A stretch of DNA of 64,000 bases, taken from NCBI GenBank assembly GCA_026129405.1, contig JAHCID010000008.1, forward strand, positions 1 through 64,000, read 5' to 3'. Origin of the DNA: a bacterium. Its GTDB lineage: Bacteria > Desulfobacterota > Binatia > DP-6. Positions 62,145 through 64,000 of this stretch are shown here, piece by piece (within the stretch, counting starts at the first letter, position 1; every line of letters starts with the position of its first letter). A model generated the notes under the pieces. That model searched no databases and had not been told where the DNA came from. It saw only the letters and a program-made list of their open reading frames with translations. A program made the position numbers and the translations under genes.

Positions 62145-63251
62145 TCATTCGGCCAGCAGGAAGCGCATGACGTCGTCCCACAGCGCCTCGAAGGCGCCGC
62201 GGTCGAATCCCGTGCCGGTAGCGAGCCAATCGACGTGCGGCGGCTCGGCGCCGTAGTGCCCGAGGACGTCGAGGTGGTCGCCGCGCGCCGCGTGCAGCAG
62301 CGTGCCCCACGGCTGCGAACGTGTCGGCACGACGCCGTCGTTGGCGTCGGCGTCGGGCACCGTGCCGTAGGCCGCGCGCATGACGTCGGCCTGCGCGTCG
62401 GTGCACGGAGGCACCTCCTCGGGGCGCATGCGGGTCAGGCGGTGCAGTGCCTGATACATGACGTGGGTCGCCTGGGCGGCGGGGTCGAGGCCCACGCGCA
62501 GGGTCGAGCGCACGCCGGGCGGCGCCGCCATCGCGACCACGGAGCCGGCGCGCAGCCCCGGGCGCGGGGCGGCGGTGGCGTTGAGGAGCGCCATGCCCTC
62601 GGGCGTCAGCTGGGGGAGGAGGCCGCGGTCGGACTCCACGTCGGCGAGGAAGGCGGCGACGGCGTCGCGCCGCTCGGGCGAGAAGTCGGCGAGCAGCTGC
62701 GCGTACAGCTCGTCGAGCAGCGCGCCCTCGAGGCCGAGGCGGCCGTCCAGATGCGCGAAGACCTGGCCCACCTTGAAGACGGCCGTCAGCGGCAGATGGC
62801 CGAAGCGCAGGACGTAGATCGTGACCAGCGAGAGGAGCTGGAGCAGCCGCTGGCCGAGCAGCCCGGTGAAGACCGCGGCGAGCGGCGTGCCGTGGTGCGG
62901 CGTCGTCACCGTCACCACCGAGCGCACGCGGGCGAGCAGCGCCTCGACGGCGACCTCGGTCGGCAGGGCGACGCCGGGCGAGGTGAGGAGGCGAAGGTCG
63001 AGCCCGCCGCTCGAGTGCCCGACGAGGTGCACCGGCGCGCCGTCGTCGGGGAGCGTCGCGAGCGTGGCGGCGACGCGGGCCGCGCGTCGCGGCAGCGACG
63101 CCGTGGGCAGCGTGCGCACGACCGCGACCGAGGCCTCGAGCCCGCGCGCCGCAAAGCCGCGCAGCAGGGCGTCGCGCACGTGGCCGAAGTAGCGCAGGTC
63201 GCCGAGGTTCGTGAAGCCGAAGAATCCCGGCACCAAGAGGACGTGCTGCAC
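62145..63251 (-). CDS. Alpha/beta-hydrolase, lipase-like
   Basis: This 368-residue protein starts at GTG 63251. The opening strand HVLLVPGFFGFTNLGDLRYF and the nucleophile elbow GHSSGG (S80) match triacylglycerol lipase/esterase-like proteins. A second strand VVTVTTPHHGTPLA carries the usual HG region of bacterial lipases. An Asp in PDADANDGVVPTRSQ and a His in GDHLDVLGHYG complete a plausible triad. No signal peptide is clear, so it may be cytosolic. It is separated from the copper protein gene by 50 bases. Confidence 0.75.
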   Translation of the reverse strand: MQHVLLVPGFFGFTNLGDLRYFGHVRDALLRGFAARGLEASVAVVRTLPTASLPRRAARVAATLATLPDDGAPVHLVGHSSGGLDLRLLTSPGVALPTEVAVEALLARVRSVVTVTTPHHGTPLAAVFTGLLGQRLLQLLSLVTIYVLRFGHLPLTAVFKVGQVFAHLDGRLGLEGALLDELYAQLLADFSPERRDAVAAFLADVESDRGLLPQLTPEGMALLNATAAPRPGLRAGSVVAMAAPPGVRSTLRVGLDPAAQATHVMYQALHRLTRMRPEEVPPCTDAQADVMRAAYGTVPDADANDGVVPTRSQPWGTLLHAARGDHLDVLGHYGAEPPHVDWLATGTGFDRGAFEALWDDVMRFLLAE

Positions 63252-63301
63252 GCGGCGGTCCTACCCGAGCCCGGCGCGCCGGGCCAGTCCGGCGCGCACC
63301 G

Positions 63302-64000
63302 TCAGTGCCGGACCGTCACCGTGACCCGGCTGTCCTGCTGCACGCAGGTCATGAACTCCTGCTTGCTGAGCGTCGGGTAGTAGAACGCGAACAGGTTGCA
63401 GTGCTCGTTGTCGTCGGTGAAGGGTCCGAAGGTGTAGTCGCGATCGGTGTCGTTCTCGTAGGTGCAGGTCCACTCGATGCCGGGGATCTGCGCCTGCTCG
63501 CCGGCGGCGAAGCGACGGAACGTCGGCTCGTCGTAGCCGTGATACTCGTAGAGGGGCGTGCCGGTCTTCTCGCCGTCCCACACGTGGGCGGTGAACTTCA
63601 CGCCGCGGAAGTGGTAGTGCCCGGTGAGCGCGAGCAGGTCGACCGGCCGATCGAAGACGCAGCGGGTGGTTGCGGTGGCGATCGAATGCGCGGGCACGAC
63701 CACGTCTTTGTCCTGCCCGAAGAGCGCGCCCGCGTACGACGTCACCTTGCGCTCCGGAATCGCGTAGAGGTTGTAGATCGCCCAGCCGTCCGCCGGCGTC
63801 GAGAGCGCGCCGTTGTCGACGAAGTGCGTCTGCGCCGCGAGCTGCTCGCGCGCGGTGAAATGGAAGGCGATGCCGTCGGGCAGCTTCCAGTTGAGCAGCA
63901 CGCTCTGGCTGCCGAGGATCAGCTGCCAGACGTCGAAGTCGAGCGCGAAGTTGCACGTCTCGTGGCCGTTCTCGATCGACAGCGTGCGGTCGTGGGGCCG
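63302..64000 (-). CDS. Copper type II (PHM-like) monooxygenase, C-terminal part, truncated at window edge
   Basis: The gene enters from beyond position 64000. The 232 visible residues resemble the C-terminal half of PHM/DBH copper monooxygenases: THFVDNGAL (like the CuH third His), ALTGHYHFRG (HxH of CuM) and DNEHCNLFAFYYP near the end. In the last motif the Met expected as CuM axial ligand (as in the paralogue's DDDMCNMFGYF) is replaced by His. The N-terminal part with the HH motif lies outside the window. The length suggests a long gene continuing to the right. The substrate is unknown. Confidence 0.7.
   Translation of the reverse strand, partial: RPHDRTLSIENGHETCNFALDFDVWQLILGSQSVLLNWKLPDGIAFHFTAREQLAAQTHFVDNGALSTPADGWAIYNLYAIPERKVTSYAGALFGQDKDVVVPAHSIATATTRCVFDRPVDLLALTGHYHFRGVKFTAHVWDGEKTGTPLYEYHGYDEPTFRRFAAGEQAQIPGIEWTCTYENDTDRDYTFGPFTDDNEHCNLFAFYYPTLSKQEFMTCVQQDSRVTVTVRH

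Overview
The window is very GC-rich, densely coded DNA with short gaps and genes on both strands. It looks like a chromosomal segment of a Gram-negative bacterium: there is an outer-membrane barrel, several lipoproteins, an exported lytic transglycosylase, a PilT ATPase and many secreted proteins. The gene style points to a deltaproteobacterium-like or Binatota/Myxococcota-like lineage. This includes cysteine-rich DUF4215 repeats in an M12-type protease, cytochrome-like 'CALSxCH' domains fused to copper monooxygenase domains, Thr-rich TTTTLP linkers, ADP-forming acyl-CoA synthetases and a thiolase/DUF35 pair. That placement is inference; no rRNA or tRNA gene was seen, nor any phage, IS element or CRISPR array.

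Layout. 1-2436 (minus): a frameshifted membrane protein, a ferredoxin-NADP-reductase-like flavoprotein and a Lon-fold-like protein. 2590-6726 (plus): secreted proteins, a broken sulfatase-TPR gene and an outer-membrane barrel, facing an AraC regulator. 7220-12925: an Uup-type ABC-F protein, a secreted PI-PLC-like protein, and a Baeyer-Villiger-type monooxygenase divergent from a TetR regulator. 13024-17740: a LysM protein, an ADP-forming acyl-CoA synthetase, and a divergent thiolase-like plus DUF35 pair that may act as a retro-aldolase in lipid or steroid side-chain breakdown. 17753-25575: DUF427, GH17-like, GNAT and MAPEG proteins, threonine dehydratase, a PhoD-like phosphatase and PilT. 25620-32694: a thioredoxin-like protein, then the complete 2-oxoglutarate dehydrogenase operon (E1, E2, E3).

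32701-39756: two tandem paralogous cysteine-rich exported proteins, an FKBP isomerase, an M12-type metalloprotease, an exported methyltransferase, a DUF456 membrane protein and a lipoprotein. 39842-51423: EttA, an ArsC-family protein, a GNAT/acyl-CoA synthetase fusion (Pat-like), a GGCT-like protein, a sulfatase, an RdgC-like operon, a Dus tRNA-modifying enzyme, a methyltransferase and a QueC-like enzyme. 51662-55733: a metal-dependent hydrolase, a copper monooxygenase (PHM-like, all six copper ligands visible) and MiaE. 55897-64000: acetolactate synthase, a SUI1 factor, hydrolases, a lytic transglycosylase, dodecin, an acetoacetate-decarboxylase-family protein, a lipase-like protein and a second, partial PHM-like protein running off the right edge.

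The most notable points are the two PHM-like copper proteins, one with an unusual Met-to-His change at the CuM site, and the thiolase/DUF35/acyl-CoA synthetase divergon. A third is a shared modular architecture among the secreted proteins. Four genes are interrupted, and at least three of these look like single-base indels in GC-rich tracts, so assembly error should be excluded before calling them pseudogenes.
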